From the NCBI GenBank assembly GCA_964443315.1, contig CAYUCP010000010.1:1-23362 (forward strand): DNA of 23,362 bases, written 5' to 3'. Origin of the DNA: JAGOTP01 sp964443315. GTDB lineage: Bacteria; Patescibacteriota; Patescibacteriia; 2-12-FULL-60-25. This document shows positions 13,861 through 21,140 of this stretch, piece after piece (position 1 is the first letter of the stretch; the number at the start of each line of letters is the position of its first letter). Position numbers and translations under genes: made by a program. A model generated the notes under the pieces. It was not told the origin of the DNA. It did not search any database and was given only the letters and a program-made list of their open reading frames with translations.

Positions 13861-14169
13861 ATGGCGACACATCCAGTAAAGACCGGCGACACTGTTGAGG
13901 TGATCGCGGGAAAAGATCGAGGGAAAACTGGGAAGGTGCTACAAGTGTTTCCTCGCTTGGCGCGCGTTTCCGTGCAGGGAATTAATCTCATGAAGCGTCA
14001 CATGCGTAGCCGACGCGCCGGAGATAAAGGACAGATCGTCCAGTTCCCAATGCCAATTCATCTCTCGAACGTGCGTATTACAAGCGCGGCCGAAGCTTCC
14101 GCTGAAACCCCTTCCGAAGAGAAGAAGGCTCCAGCTAAGAAGGCGGCGACGCGTAAGGCCAAGACCTAA
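13861..14169 (+). CDS. rplX: 50S ribosomal protein L24 with Lys/Ala tail
   Basis: 102 residues. The KOW motif is at the N-terminus (KTGDTVEVIAGKDRGKTGKVLQVFP), followed by VQGINLMKRHMR and FPMPIHLSNVRI, the normal L24 core of the assembly-initiator protein. The usual C-terminal part is replaced from about residue 75 by a Glu/Ala/Lys-rich tail (EEKKAPAKKAATRKAKT). Four and three bases separate it from its neighbours. Confidence 0.95.
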   Translation: MATHPVKTGDTVEVIAGKDRGKTGKVLQVFPRLARVSVQGINLMKRHMRSRRAGDKGQIVQFPMPIHLSNVRITSAAEASAETPSEEKKAPAKKAATRKAKT

Positions 14170-14172
14170 TCT

Positions 14173-14712
14173 ATGATCACCCTTAAGGAACAGTATCAAA
14201 CCCAGGTTGCTCCTGCGCTCCGCGAGCAGTTTGGGATCAAGAATGCGATGGCCCTTCCGAAAGTCACGAAGGTCGTGCTTTCTGTTGGTTTGTCGCAGGC
14301 GATCAAGGATCCAAAAGTGATGGAAACGGTTGAGCAAACGCTCACGCGTATCACTGGTCAAAAGCCAGTCAAAACGAAGGCGAAAAAGTCCATCGCGAGT
14401 TTCAAGATTCGTGAAGGAATGATCGTCGGTATGATGGTCACGCTCCGTGGTCCACGTATGTGGGACTTCTTGACGAAGCTCACGCGTGTCACGTTCCCAC
14501 GTATTCGCGACTTCCGTGGAATCAGTGCCAAGTGTATCGATGCGCAGGGGAACGCCTCGATCGGATTCAAAGAGAACCTTGCGTTCCCAGAAATCCGCCC
14601 TGACGAAGTTGAGCGTGTTCATGGTCTTCAGATCACGATCACGACAACGGCCGGTGCCAAGGATCGCGGTCTCGCGCTCTTGAAGGGCCTCGGTTTCCCA
14701 TTCCAGAACTAA
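14173..14712 (+). CDS. rplE: 50S ribosomal protein L5
   Basis: 179 residues, as in E. coli. L5 binds 5S rRNA and forms the central protuberance. KNAMALPKVTKVVLSVGLSQ, TGQKPVKTKAKKSIASFKIREG, RVTFPRIRDFRG and the C-terminal TTTAGAKDRGLALLKGLGFPF are conserved L5 segments. It begins three bases after rplX and is followed 12 bases later by rpsN. Confidence 0.97.
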   Translation: MITLKEQYQTQVAPALREQFGIKNAMALPKVTKVVLSVGLSQAIKDPKVMETVEQTLTRITGQKPVKTKAKKSIASFKIREGMIVGMMVTLRGPRMWDFLTKLTRVTFPRIRDFRGISAKCIDAQGNASIGFKENLAFPEIRPDEVERVHGLQITITTTAGAKDRGLALLKGLGFPFQN

Positions 14713-14724
14713 TCCAACGATCCT

Positions 14725-14910
14725 ATGGCTACTGAAGCTCAAATCGCCAAGTCCAAGCGTGCGCCGAAGTTCTCTTCGCGCAACGTACGACGCTGCTGGC
14801 GTTGTGGACGCACCCACGGATTCATCCGCATCTTCGGCCTCTGCCGCATCTGCTTCCGAGAGATGGCAAACAAAGGTGAGATCCCAGGCGTAACCAAGTC
14901 CAGCTGGTAA
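14725..14910 (+). CDS. rpsN: 30S ribosomal protein S14, zinc-binding short form
   Basis: 61 residues. The zinc ribbon CWRC and CRIC (C24, C27, C40, C43) is complete, with the intervening GRTHGFIRIFGL typical of the short zinc-dependent type (type Z). The long form lacking cysteines is not seen here. S14 assembles late in the small-subunit head. It lies in the usual spc-operon place between rplE and rpsH. Confidence 0.97.
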   Translation: MATEAQIAKSKRAPKFSSRNVRRCWRCGRTHGFIRIFGLCRICFREMANKGEIPGVTKSSW

Positions 14911-14921
14911 TACCCCACGTT

Positions 14922-15314
14922 ATGTTTACTGACCCGATTAGTGATTTCCTCACCCGCATCCGCAACGCACACCTCGTGCGTCATGACGTGGTGACCGTGC
15001 CTGGTTCACGCATCAAGCGTGCCATCGCTGATATTCTTCAGCGCGAAGGGTACATCGAATCTGTTGAAGAAAAGACCGAAGGTTCGAAGCGCACGATGAC
15101 GATTCGTTTGAAGTACGTTGGTAAGATGCCAGCGATTCACGAGCTCACGCGTATCTCGAAACCAGGTCGTCGTGTGTATCGCAAGAATGACGAGTTGCCT
15201 CGCGTCTTGTCCGGCCAAGGTATGGCCATCGTCTCAACGTCGGTTGGTCTGATGACCGATCGTGAAGCGCGTGCGCGCAAGTTGGGAGGAGAAGTTTTGT
15301 GTGAAATTTCCTAG
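14922..15314 (+). CDS. rpsH: 30S ribosomal protein S8
   Basis: 130 residues, family length. DPISDFLTRIRNAHLV at the N-terminus and GQGMAIVSTSVGLMTDREARARKLGGEVLCEI at the C-terminus are signatures of S8, a primary binder of the 16S central domain. In E. coli S8 represses the spc operon by binding near the rplE start; no mimic site was searched for here. It ends in TAG. Confidence 0.97.
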   Translation: MFTDPISDFLTRIRNAHLVRHDVVTVPGSRIKRAIADILQREGYIESVEEKTEGSKRTMTIRLKYVGKMPAIHELTRISKPGRRVYRKNDELPRVLSGQGMAIVSTSVGLMTDREARARKLGGEVLCEIS

Positions 15315-15323
15315 CCCACTCCT

Positions 15324-15875
15324 ATGTCACGTATTGGAAAAAAACCAGTCCTTCTCCCTGCCGGTGTCGACGCAACCGTCGAAGCTGCTCAGGTGACGAT
15401 CAAAGGACCGAAAGGGACGCTGCAGGTCCGCTTGCCGGCTGCGGCTAAGATTGAGACGCAAGCTGATCCTCGCGCCTTGCTTGTGACGGTGAACCGTCCA
15501 GACAATGTGGAAGATCGTGCCATCTGGGGACTTGTTCGCCAGCTGCTCTCAAACGCTGTTGATGGCGTGCAGAAGCCGTTCGAAAAGTCGCTCGAATTCG
15601 TGGGTGTTGGATTCAAAGTTGCCTTGGAAGGCCGCAAGCTCGTCATGGACTTGGGCTTTTCCCATCGTGTTCCATTCGAATTGCCAACCGGCATCGATGG
15701 AAAGGTTGATAAGCAAATTTTGACGCTCTCCGGAATCGACAAAGCGCTCGTTGGAGAAACGGCTGCTCGTATCCGCCGCATTCGTCCACCAGAGCCCTAT
15801 AAGGGCAAGGGTGTGAAGTATGTTGACGAAGTTATTCGCCGCAAGGCTGGTAAGACCGCTAAGTCGGCTGGCTAA
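15324..15875 (+). CDS. rplF: 50S ribosomal protein L6
   Basis: 183 residues, close to the usual 177. MSRIGKKPVLLPAGV, VTIKGPKGTLQV, EFVGVGFKVALEGRKLVMDLGFSH and PPEPYKGKGVKYVDEVIRRKAGK are all L6 motifs. L6 stabilises the region beside the sarcin-ricin loop, where GTPases bind. It begins nine bases after rpsH and ends six bases before rplR. Confidence 0.97.
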   Translation: MSRIGKKPVLLPAGVDATVEAAQVTIKGPKGTLQVRLPAAAKIETQADPRALLVTVNRPDNVEDRAIWGLVRQLLSNAVDGVQKPFEKSLEFVGVGFKVALEGRKLVMDLGFSHRVPFELPTGIDGKVDKQILTLSGIDKALVGETAARIRRIRPPEPYKGKGVKYVDEVIRRKAGKTAKSAG

Positions 15876-15881
15876 TCTGTT

Positions 15882-16244
15882 ATGAAGACCTCACTTGCAA
15901 ACCAACAAAAGGCGCGCCGTATCGCACGTGTTCGCGCGACCATTTCCGGAACGGCTGAACGTCCACGTCTCGCCGTCTTCCGCAGCCTCGCGCATATCTC
16001 TGCGCAGGTGATTGATGATGTCTCTGGCAAGACCCTGGCCGCCGTTCGCGATGTCGAACTCTCAGATGCAGAACGCAAAGGCAAGAAGAAGAGTGAGATC
16101 GCTCAGGCGGTCGGTCTCCTTCTTGGCAAGCGTGCCATGGAAAAGGGTGTGAAAGCGGTTGTCTTTGATCGCCGCGATAAGCAATACCACGGTCGTGTCC
16201 GCGCTCTCGCTGAGGGCGCACGCGAAGCGGGTCTCACGTTTTAA
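15882..16244 (+). CDS. rplR: 50S ribosomal protein L18
   Basis: 120 residues, standard. RIARVRATISGTAERPRLAVFRSLAHISAQVIDD and the C-terminus YHGRVRALAEGAREAGLTF are typical of L18, which with L5 anchors 5S rRNA. Six bases after rplF and three before rpsE. Confidence 0.96.
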   Translation: MKTSLANQQKARRIARVRATISGTAERPRLAVFRSLAHISAQVIDDVSGKTLAAVRDVELSDAERKGKKKSEIAQAVGLLLGKRAMEKGVKAVVFDRRDKQYHGRVRALAEGAREAGLTF

Positions 16245-16247
16245 TCT

Positions 16248-16976
16248 ATGATGAACGAAGAACAGCAACCAATCCAAGCTCCTGCAGACGCAGCAGCTCA
16301 GACACCTGCTCCAGCTGCTACCCCAGCGGCTCGTCCGTTTGGCGGTGGCGCGCGTGGTCCAGGCGGTGGTTTCCGTGGTGGAAGTCGTGGTCCAGGCGGC
16401 GGCGGTCGTGGCCAGGGCGGTCGCGGTGGTCGTGGTCCAGGCGGCCCTGGTGGTCGTGGTCCTCGTCGTGATGGTCAGGCTGGAGATGTTCCAGCTGAAG
16501 CCGACTACGATGAAAAGAACCTTGAAGTTTCCCGTGTTACTCGTGTGACTCAGGGTGGAAAGCGCATGCGCTTCCGCGTTTTGAGCGTCATCGGGAACCA
16601 CAAGGGACGTGTTGGATTTGGTCTTGCGAAGGGATTGGACGTTGCCGCTGCTTCCTCCAAGGCCGCTACGAAAGCCCGCAAAGCTTTGCTTACGGTGCCT
16701 CTCGTGAACGATACGATTCCTCACATGGTGAAAGCGAAGGCCGGAGCTGCCGTCGTCTTGCTGAAGCCAGCCCCAAAGGGTGCTGGAATCAAGGCTGGTG
16801 GAGCTGCGCGTGCCGTGCTTGAAATCGCTGGTGTGCCCAACGTCGTTTCGAAACTCCTTGGATCTTCCAACAAGGTGAACACCGTTCGTGCCACCTTTGC
16901 GGCTCTCCGCATGCTCCGTTTGCCAACCAAGGCAGAAGGATCGAAGCAGGAGAAGGAAGAAACGCCTAAGGCCTAA
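16248..16976 (+). CDS. rpsE: 30S ribosomal protein S5 with RGG-rich N-terminal extension
   Basis: 242 residues against 167 in E. coli. The S5 core begins near residue 92 (LEVSRVTRVTQGGKRMRF) and continues through NHKGRVGFGLAKG, PAPKGAGIKAGGAARAVLEIAGV and LGSSNKVNTVRATFAALRML. S5 sits at the mRNA entry channel and affects accuracy. Residues 1-30 are Ala/Pro/Gln-rich and 31-76 are almost only Gly, Arg and Pro in RGG-like repeats. There are two tandem start codons (16248, 16251); the first has T before it. No rpmD lies between it and rplO. Confidence 0.95.
   Translation: MMNEEQQPIQAPADAAAQTPAPAATPAARPFGGGARGPGGGFRGGSRGPGGGGRGQGGRGGRGPGGPGGRGPRRDGQAGDVPAEADYDEKNLEVSRVTRVTQGGKRMRFRVLSVIGNHKGRVGFGLAKGLDVAAASSKAATKARKALLTVPLVNDTIPHMVKAKAGAAVVLLKPAPKGAGIKAGGAARAVLEIAGVPNVVSKLLGSSNKVNTVRATFAALRMLRLPTKAEGSKQEKEETPKA
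16340..16476 (+). repeat. Coding repeat for the Gly/Arg tract of S5
   Basis: The 14-mer CGTGGTCCAGGCGG occurs exactly at 16353-16366, 16386-16399 and 16431-16444, embedded in further GGTCGTGG copies. The repetition is at nucleotide as well as protein level, pointing to expansion by slippage or recombination. Confidence 0.8.
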
Positions 16977-16987
16977 CCTTGAATTGT

Positions 16988-17455
16988 ATGTCACTTAGTC
17001 TTCACACAATTGCCCCGAACGCCGGCTCGCATGAGCGCTCGTTCCGCATCGGTCGTGGTCACGGCTCTGGTCGTGGTAAGACCGCCGGGAAAGGAACCAA
17101 GGGTCAGAAAGCCCGTTCTGGTGGCAAAGGCGGACTCATTATGAAGGGGATGAAGCAAATGCTTCTCTCCTTTCCAAAAGTTCGTGGTTTTCAGAGCTTC
17201 CGTTCGAAAGTCGTTTCGATCCCTGTTCAGCGCTTGGACGTCTTTCCAGATGGGACAAGCGTAGATCTCAAGGCCTTGCAGCAAGCAGGTCTCTTGCATC
17301 GCGACGAAGTAAGCGCCAAAATTATTGGCGGAACGGCGCCAACGCACAAGCTCACGGTTGTTGGTCTTCGTATGACGGCAACCGCCAAAGAGCTGATTGA
17401 AAAAGCGGGTGGTTCTGTTGTCGCTGGTGAACGTAAGAATAAGAAGCGCGCTTAA
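16988..17455 (+). CDS. rplO: 50S ribosomal protein L15
   Basis: 155 residues. The basic, glycine-rich N-terminal half RIGRGHGSGRGKTAGKGTKGQKARSGG and the C-terminal fold (DLKALQQAGLL to VVAGERKNKKRA) are typical of L15, a late-assembly large-subunit protein. An ATG three codons earlier (16979) is rejected because MSLSLHTIAPNAGS is the conserved start. It follows rpsE directly, where many bacteria have rpmD. Confidence 0.96.
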   Translation: MSLSLHTIAPNAGSHERSFRIGRGHGSGRGKTAGKGTKGQKARSGGKGGLIMKGMKQMLLSFPKVRGFQSFRSKVVSIPVQRLDVFPDGTSVDLKALQQAGLLHRDEVSAKIIGGTAPTHKLTVVGLRMTATAKELIEKAGGSVVAGERKNKKRA

Positions 17456-17467
17456 TTCCTTGTCGTG

Positions 17468-17483
17468 CCCTCAAGCCTGAGGG
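17468..17483 (+). promoter_or_regulatory. Small hairpin just before secY
   Basis: CCCTCA (17468-17473) and TGAGGG (17478-17483) form a perfect 6-bp stem with loop AGCC, ending 11 bases before the secY ATG. The right arm also supplies GAGGGAG, the closest thing to a Shine-Dalgarno sequence in the window, which this stem would partly hide. Confidence 0.4.
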
Positions 17484-17494
17484 AGACTTCCTCT

Positions 17495-18772
17495 ATGTGG
17501 GAGAAACTACTCCGTGCGTGGCAAGTCAAAGAGGTTCGACATGGGCTGCTCTTCGTGATCGGCATGATGGTGATCTTCCGAGTGGTGGCTCACATTCCAT
17601 TGCCGGGTGTCGATATCGTGGCGCTGCAACAGTTCTTTGACGCCAACCAAGTGTTGGGTGTCTTGAACCTGTTCTCTGGCGGAACGATTCGTACCTTCAG
17701 TATTGTCGCCTTAGGTGTCGCTCCGTACATTACGGCGTCGATTATCTTGCAGCTCTTGGCCGTTATCATCCCTCGTTTGGAAGAAATTCAGAAAGAAGGG
17801 GAGAGTGGCCAGCGCAAGATCAACCAGTGGACCCGTATTTTGACGGTGCCGCTCGCCATCATTCAAGGTGTCGGGTTGTTGTCGTTGATGCGTCAGTCAC
17901 AGGTGCCAATTCTTACCAAGAGTGATCCAATTCATATCGCTGCGATCTTGGTTGCAGTGACGGCTGGAACGTTGTTCCTCATGTGGATTGGTGAATTAAT
18001 TAGTGAAAAGAAAGTGGGAAATGGTGTGTCGCTTTTGATCTTCGCGGGTATTTTGGCTGACTTGCCAAGTTCGCTTGGTCAGTTCATTACGACCTTCGAT
18101 TCGTCACAGTGGCTCATTGTCGTGGTGTATGCGGCGATCGCGGTCGCGATGGTAGCTGGTGTCGTCTTCGTTACCGAAGGCCAGCGTAATATTCCGATTC
18201 AGCATGCGCGTAACGTGCGTGGTCAAAGCGCTACGATGGGTGGAGCTGCTTCGAGCCTTCCGCTTCGTGTGAACATGGTGGGAGTCATGCCGATTATCTT
18301 CGGTATCTCTTTCCTCACGTTTCCAACGATGTTGGCTCAGCTCTTCTCTCAGGCGAGTAATCCAAGTTTGCGTAGTGCTGCCGCCTGGATTCTCACCACC
18401 ATGCAGAACCAAACAATCTACGGCATTCTCTATCTGATTCTCGTGGTTGGGTTCACCTACTTCTACACGGCGGTCGTGTTCCATCCAGAGCGCGTCGCTG
18501 AGAACTTACAGAAGCAGGGGGCCTTTATCCCGGGTATTCGTCCAGGTGCTCCAACGGCTAACTTCCTTCAGGGAATCGTTGGACGTATGACCTTGGCGGG
18601 AGCTGTCTTCCTTGGCATTATCGCGGTTTTGCCAATTTTGGCTCAGAGTTTGACGGGAACGCAGACACTTGCCATTGGTGGAACATCCATGTTGATCGTT
18701 GTCTCGGTGGTTATTGAATCGGTAAAGCAGATTCAATCGCAGGCTACGATGCGCGAGTACGATACGTACTAG
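17495..18772 (+). CDS. secY: Protein translocase channel subunit SecY
   Basis: 425 residues with about ten membrane helices, as expected for SecY, the channel of the Sec translocon. Family segments: PLPGVD after the first helix, LNLFSGGTIRTFSIVALGVAPYITASI, EGESGQRKINQWTR, SLPLRVNMVGVMPIIF, and NLQKQGAFIPGIRPG in the cytosolic loop that contacts ribosome or SecA. An upstream GTG (17465) would add ten residues through a hairpin and is not conserved, so the TATG at 17495 is chosen. It ends in TAG and is followed by a strong terminator. Confidence 0.97.
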   Translation: MWEKLLRAWQVKEVRHGLLFVIGMMVIFRVVAHIPLPGVDIVALQQFFDANQVLGVLNLFSGGTIRTFSIVALGVAPYITASIILQLLAVIIPRLEEIQKEGESGQRKINQWTRILTVPLAIIQGVGLLSLMRQSQVPILTKSDPIHIAAILVAVTAGTLFLMWIGELISEKKVGNGVSLLIFAGILADLPSSLGQFITTFDSSQWLIVVVYAAIAVAMVAGVVFVTEGQRNIPIQHARNVRGQSATMGGAASSLPLRVNMVGVMPIIFGISFLTFPTMLAQLFSQASNPSLRSAAAWILTTMQNQTIYGILYLILVVGFTYFYTAVVFHPERVAENLQKQGAFIPGIRPGAPTANFLQGIVGRMTLAGAVFLGIIAVLPILAQSLTGTQTLAIGGTSMLIVVSVVIESVKQIQSQATMREYDTY

Positions 18773-18786
18773 TTCGCAAAAGAGTA

Positions 18787-18816
18787 GAAAAACGAGCCAT
18801 TTTGGCTCGTTTTTCG
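18787..18816 (+). terminator. Intrinsic terminator after secY
   Basis: CGAGCC (18793-18798) and GGCTCG (18804-18809) form a stem with loop ATTTT, extended by A-T pairs (AAAAA before, TTTTT after, 18810-18814). It ends the ribosomal-protein/secY unit and separates it from the ATPase gene. Confidence 0.9.
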
Positions 18817-18840
18817 TTACACTGAGGAGTGTCTTGTAAG

Positions 18841-18869
18841 TTGTCGAAACCCCTTATCTCAGCTATTCT
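18841..18869 (+). promoter_or_regulatory. Predicted promoter of the TraG-like ATPase, near-leaderless
   Basis: TTGTCG (18841-18846), a 17-base spacer, then TATTCT (18864-18869). The -10 ends eight bases before the ATG, so transcription would start about at 18876 and leave a leader of only a few bases. It lies just after the secY terminator. Confidence 0.45.
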
Positions 18870-18877
18870 TCAGCCAT

Positions 18878-20287
18878 ATGCAACGCGAAGATGGACAACT
18901 GTTTAAGCTGCTTCCACCACCTGCCCACCTTCCGCAGTACACAGATTCGGCTTTAAAAAGCGTTTCCTATTTTGGTCACACAAACTTTGTCAGTGGACTC
19001 TACCGTTCACGAACCGTGTTTGGAATTAAACGTACCGATCGCCGTCGTCACATTTATCTCATTGGAAAAAGCGGCATGGGAAAGACGCGCCTGCTTGAGC
19101 AACTGATTCGTTATGACATCGCGGCGAACGAAGGGGTGGGCGTGATTGATCCGCACGGAGACTTAGCAAAGACATTGCTCGACTTTATTCCAAAGTCCCG
19201 TCTTCAAGATGTAGTGTACGTTGATCCAGCTGATGCGGAATTTCCGATTGCCTTTAATCCGTTTGCACGTGTTGATGCGACACAACGTCAAAATGTTGCG
19301 CAGGGTTTGGTGGAAATCTTCAAGAAACAATTCGCAAGCAGTTGGTCGCCGCGCATGGAGCATCTGTTTCGGTTTGCGACACTTGCGATTTTGGAGCATC
19401 CAGAGGGGACACTCTACGAGCTACTTCGACTTTTGACGGACGCTCAAGCGCGCCAACAAACGATCGCCCATCTCACCGATGATATCGTGAAGCGTTTTTT
19501 TGCGGTGGAGTTTGCTGGTTTCAGTCAGAAGTATGATCACGAAGCGATTACGCCGCTCACGAATCGCTTAGGGCAGTTTTTTGCGGACCCACTTCTTCGG
19601 TCTATTTTTACGAAAAAAGAAAACAAGATTGATATCGAGTCGATCATGAACGAAGGAAAGATTCTGATCGTGAATACCTCGAAAGGCTTGTTAGGCGAGG
19701 AAAATAGTGCGTTACTAGGTGCGTTTTTCCTCACGAAAATCAATCAAGTGGCTATGGCACGTTCACGGATGGATGAAGACCGCCGACGTGAATTCTATTT
19801 GTACGTTGATGAATTCCAGAATGTCGCCACACAATCGTTTTCTTCGCTGTTTTCGGAATCACGAAAATACGCGATCAATATCACGATAGCGAACCAATAT
19901 TTGGCGCAGATCCCTCCGAATCTGCTTGAAGCGATTTTTGGAAACGTCTCTACTTTGATCGCGTTCCGTTTGGGTGGAGCGGATGCTGACAGAATGGCGA
20001 AGGAATTTATGCCATTGGTGGAGCCGCACGATCTCATCAATCTGGGCGCGCGCGATTTCTATATTAAAATGTCGGTTGATGGGCAAACCACAGCGCCATT
20101 TTCCGCGCGTACGTTAGACGTGGTTCCAGCCAAACAGTCCTACGCTGACGCGGTCGTTGAGCTTTCAAGAAGTCGCTACAGCGCTGCCATCACGAAGCAG
20201 TCGGTGGTAGCGGACTCACCCTTGGTCACGCCTGTTGTTCAAGAGATGACTTCAGCGGAGGACGTACTTCCACCACCGGTTGTCTAA
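18878..20287 (+). CDS. Soluble VirD4/TraG-type (HerA-FtsK superfamily) ATPase
   Basis: 469 residues. Walker A GKSGMGKT (63-70), IDPHGD (90-95), Walker B FYLYVDEFQN (306-315, D311/E312), a sensor-like IANQYLAQ (337-344) and a possible arginine finger in FRLGGADA (363-370). This is the layout of coupling-protein ATPases of type IV secretion systems (TraM-recognition/DUF87-type). There is no N-terminal membrane helix, so it is a soluble form; such proteins are common in Patescibacteria and might serve DNA handling, DNA uptake or pilus-like machines, which cannot be decided here. It starts a new unit after the secY terminator, five bases before adk. Confidence 0.85.
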   Translation: MQREDGQLFKLLPPPAHLPQYTDSALKSVSYFGHTNFVSGLYRSRTVFGIKRTDRRRHIYLIGKSGMGKTRLLEQLIRYDIAANEGVGVIDPHGDLAKTLLDFIPKSRLQDVVYVDPADAEFPIAFNPFARVDATQRQNVAQGLVEIFKKQFASSWSPRMEHLFRFATLAILEHPEGTLYELLRLLTDAQARQQTIAHLTDDIVKRFFAVEFAGFSQKYDHEAITPLTNRLGQFFADPLLRSIFTKKENKIDIESIMNEGKILIVNTSKGLLGEENSALLGAFFLTKINQVAMARSRMDEDRRREFYLYVDEFQNVATQSFSSLFSESRKYAINITIANQYLAQIPPNLLEAIFGNVSTLIAFRLGGADADRMAKEFMPLVEPHDLINLGARDFYIKMSVDGQTTAPFSARTLDVVPAKQSYADAVVELSRSRYSAAITKQSVVADSPLVTPVVQEMTSAEDVLPPPVV

Positions 20288-20292
20288 CTCGT

Positions 20293-21119
20293 ATGTCACG
20301 CAAGCATGTTCGGTGTGTCTTGTTTGGTCCACAAGGGGCCGGAAAGACAACGCAAGCAGAACTCCTCTCTGAATGGTTTGGAGCGGCGATGTTGAGTTCG
20401 GGCCAGCTCCTTCGAACTGAAATGGGGGAAGGAACGCCGCTTGGCCAGCTTGTGACGCGTTACGTCGAGCACGGCGTTTTAGCGCCTGATGAAGTTGTGA
20501 ATGCCATTTTCCGTAAGCGGTTTACCCCAGAGATGAATACGAAGCGAGGGTTTTTCTTGGATGGATTTCCTCGAAATGTAGAACAGGCAGCTGACTTGGA
20601 TAAATACGCCAAGATCAACTTGGCTATCCACTTTAAAGTGTCAGACGCTGTTGCAGAGTCGAGAATGTTGGGGCGTTTGTCGTGCGTCTCCTGTGGAGCG
20701 GTCTATCATGAAACGTATGTCCCTGTTGTGAAAGCGGGTGTCTGTACGATTTGTGGTGGAATCGTAGAGCGTCGAGAAGACGATGCAGATGATGGATCGG
20801 TACGTGATAGGCTTCTCGCCTACCACTTCATGACGGAGCCGCTTATAACGTATTATCGGCAGCAAGGAGTGCTCTTGTCAGTAAATGCAGATCAACCGAT
20901 CCCATTCCTCTTTCAAGAACTCGTAAAAAAGCTCACAAAGCTCGGGTTTGTNNNNNNNNNNNNNNNNNNNNNNNNNNNNNNNNNNNNNNNNNNNNNNNNN
21001 NNNNNNNNNNNNNNNNNNNNNNNNNNNNNNNNNNNNNNNNNNNNNNNNNNNCGATCCCATTCCTCTTTCAAGAACTCGTAAAAAAGCTCACAAAGCTCGG
21101 GTTTGTGCCCATTTCCTAA
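20293..21119 (+). CDS. adk: Adenylate kinase, split by an artefactual scaffold gap
   Basis: Converts AMP + ATP to 2 ADP. P-loop GPQGAGKT (12-19), DGFPR (90-94), and a zinc-type LID with four cysteines (C131, C134, C151, C154: CVSC and CTIC), then RDRLLAYHFMTEPLITYYRQQG. As written, 100 Ns and a repeated 55-base flank interrupt the gene and shift its frame. Removing the Ns and one copy joins ...KLGF to VPIS and a TAA at 21117-21119, giving 223 residues, normal for a long-LID Adk. It lies between the ATPase and map, as adk and map often follow secY. Confidence 0.92.
20897..20951 (+). repeat. 55-base copy left of the gap
   Basis: Identical base for base to 21052-21106 on the other side of the N run; both encode the adk C-terminus. 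Best explained as the overlapping ends of two contigs that were placed side by side and not merged. Confidence 0.95.
20952..21051. other. Scaffold gap of 100 Ns
   Basis: Exactly 100 Ns, a common placeholder for a gap of unknown size. With the identical 55-base flanks, the true gap is probably negative (an overlap of 55 bases). Confidence 0.97.
21052..21106 (+). repeat. 55-base copy right of the gap
   Basis: Exact duplicate of 20897-20951. It continues directly into the true end of adk (GCCCATTTCCTAA). Confidence 0.95.
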
Positions 21120-21140
21120 TTCCAGTACGCTAGCTATCCC

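Noticed and set aside
20897..21106. A true 110-base tandem duplication or recombination site in adk.
   Set aside because: The exact identity, the placeholder-size N run and the restored reading frame on merging point to an assembly overlap artefact.
21103..21131. Promoter for map (TTGTGC, 17 bases, TACGCT).
   Set aside because: Only three of six matches in each box and an operon-like position 21 bases after adk; not convincing.
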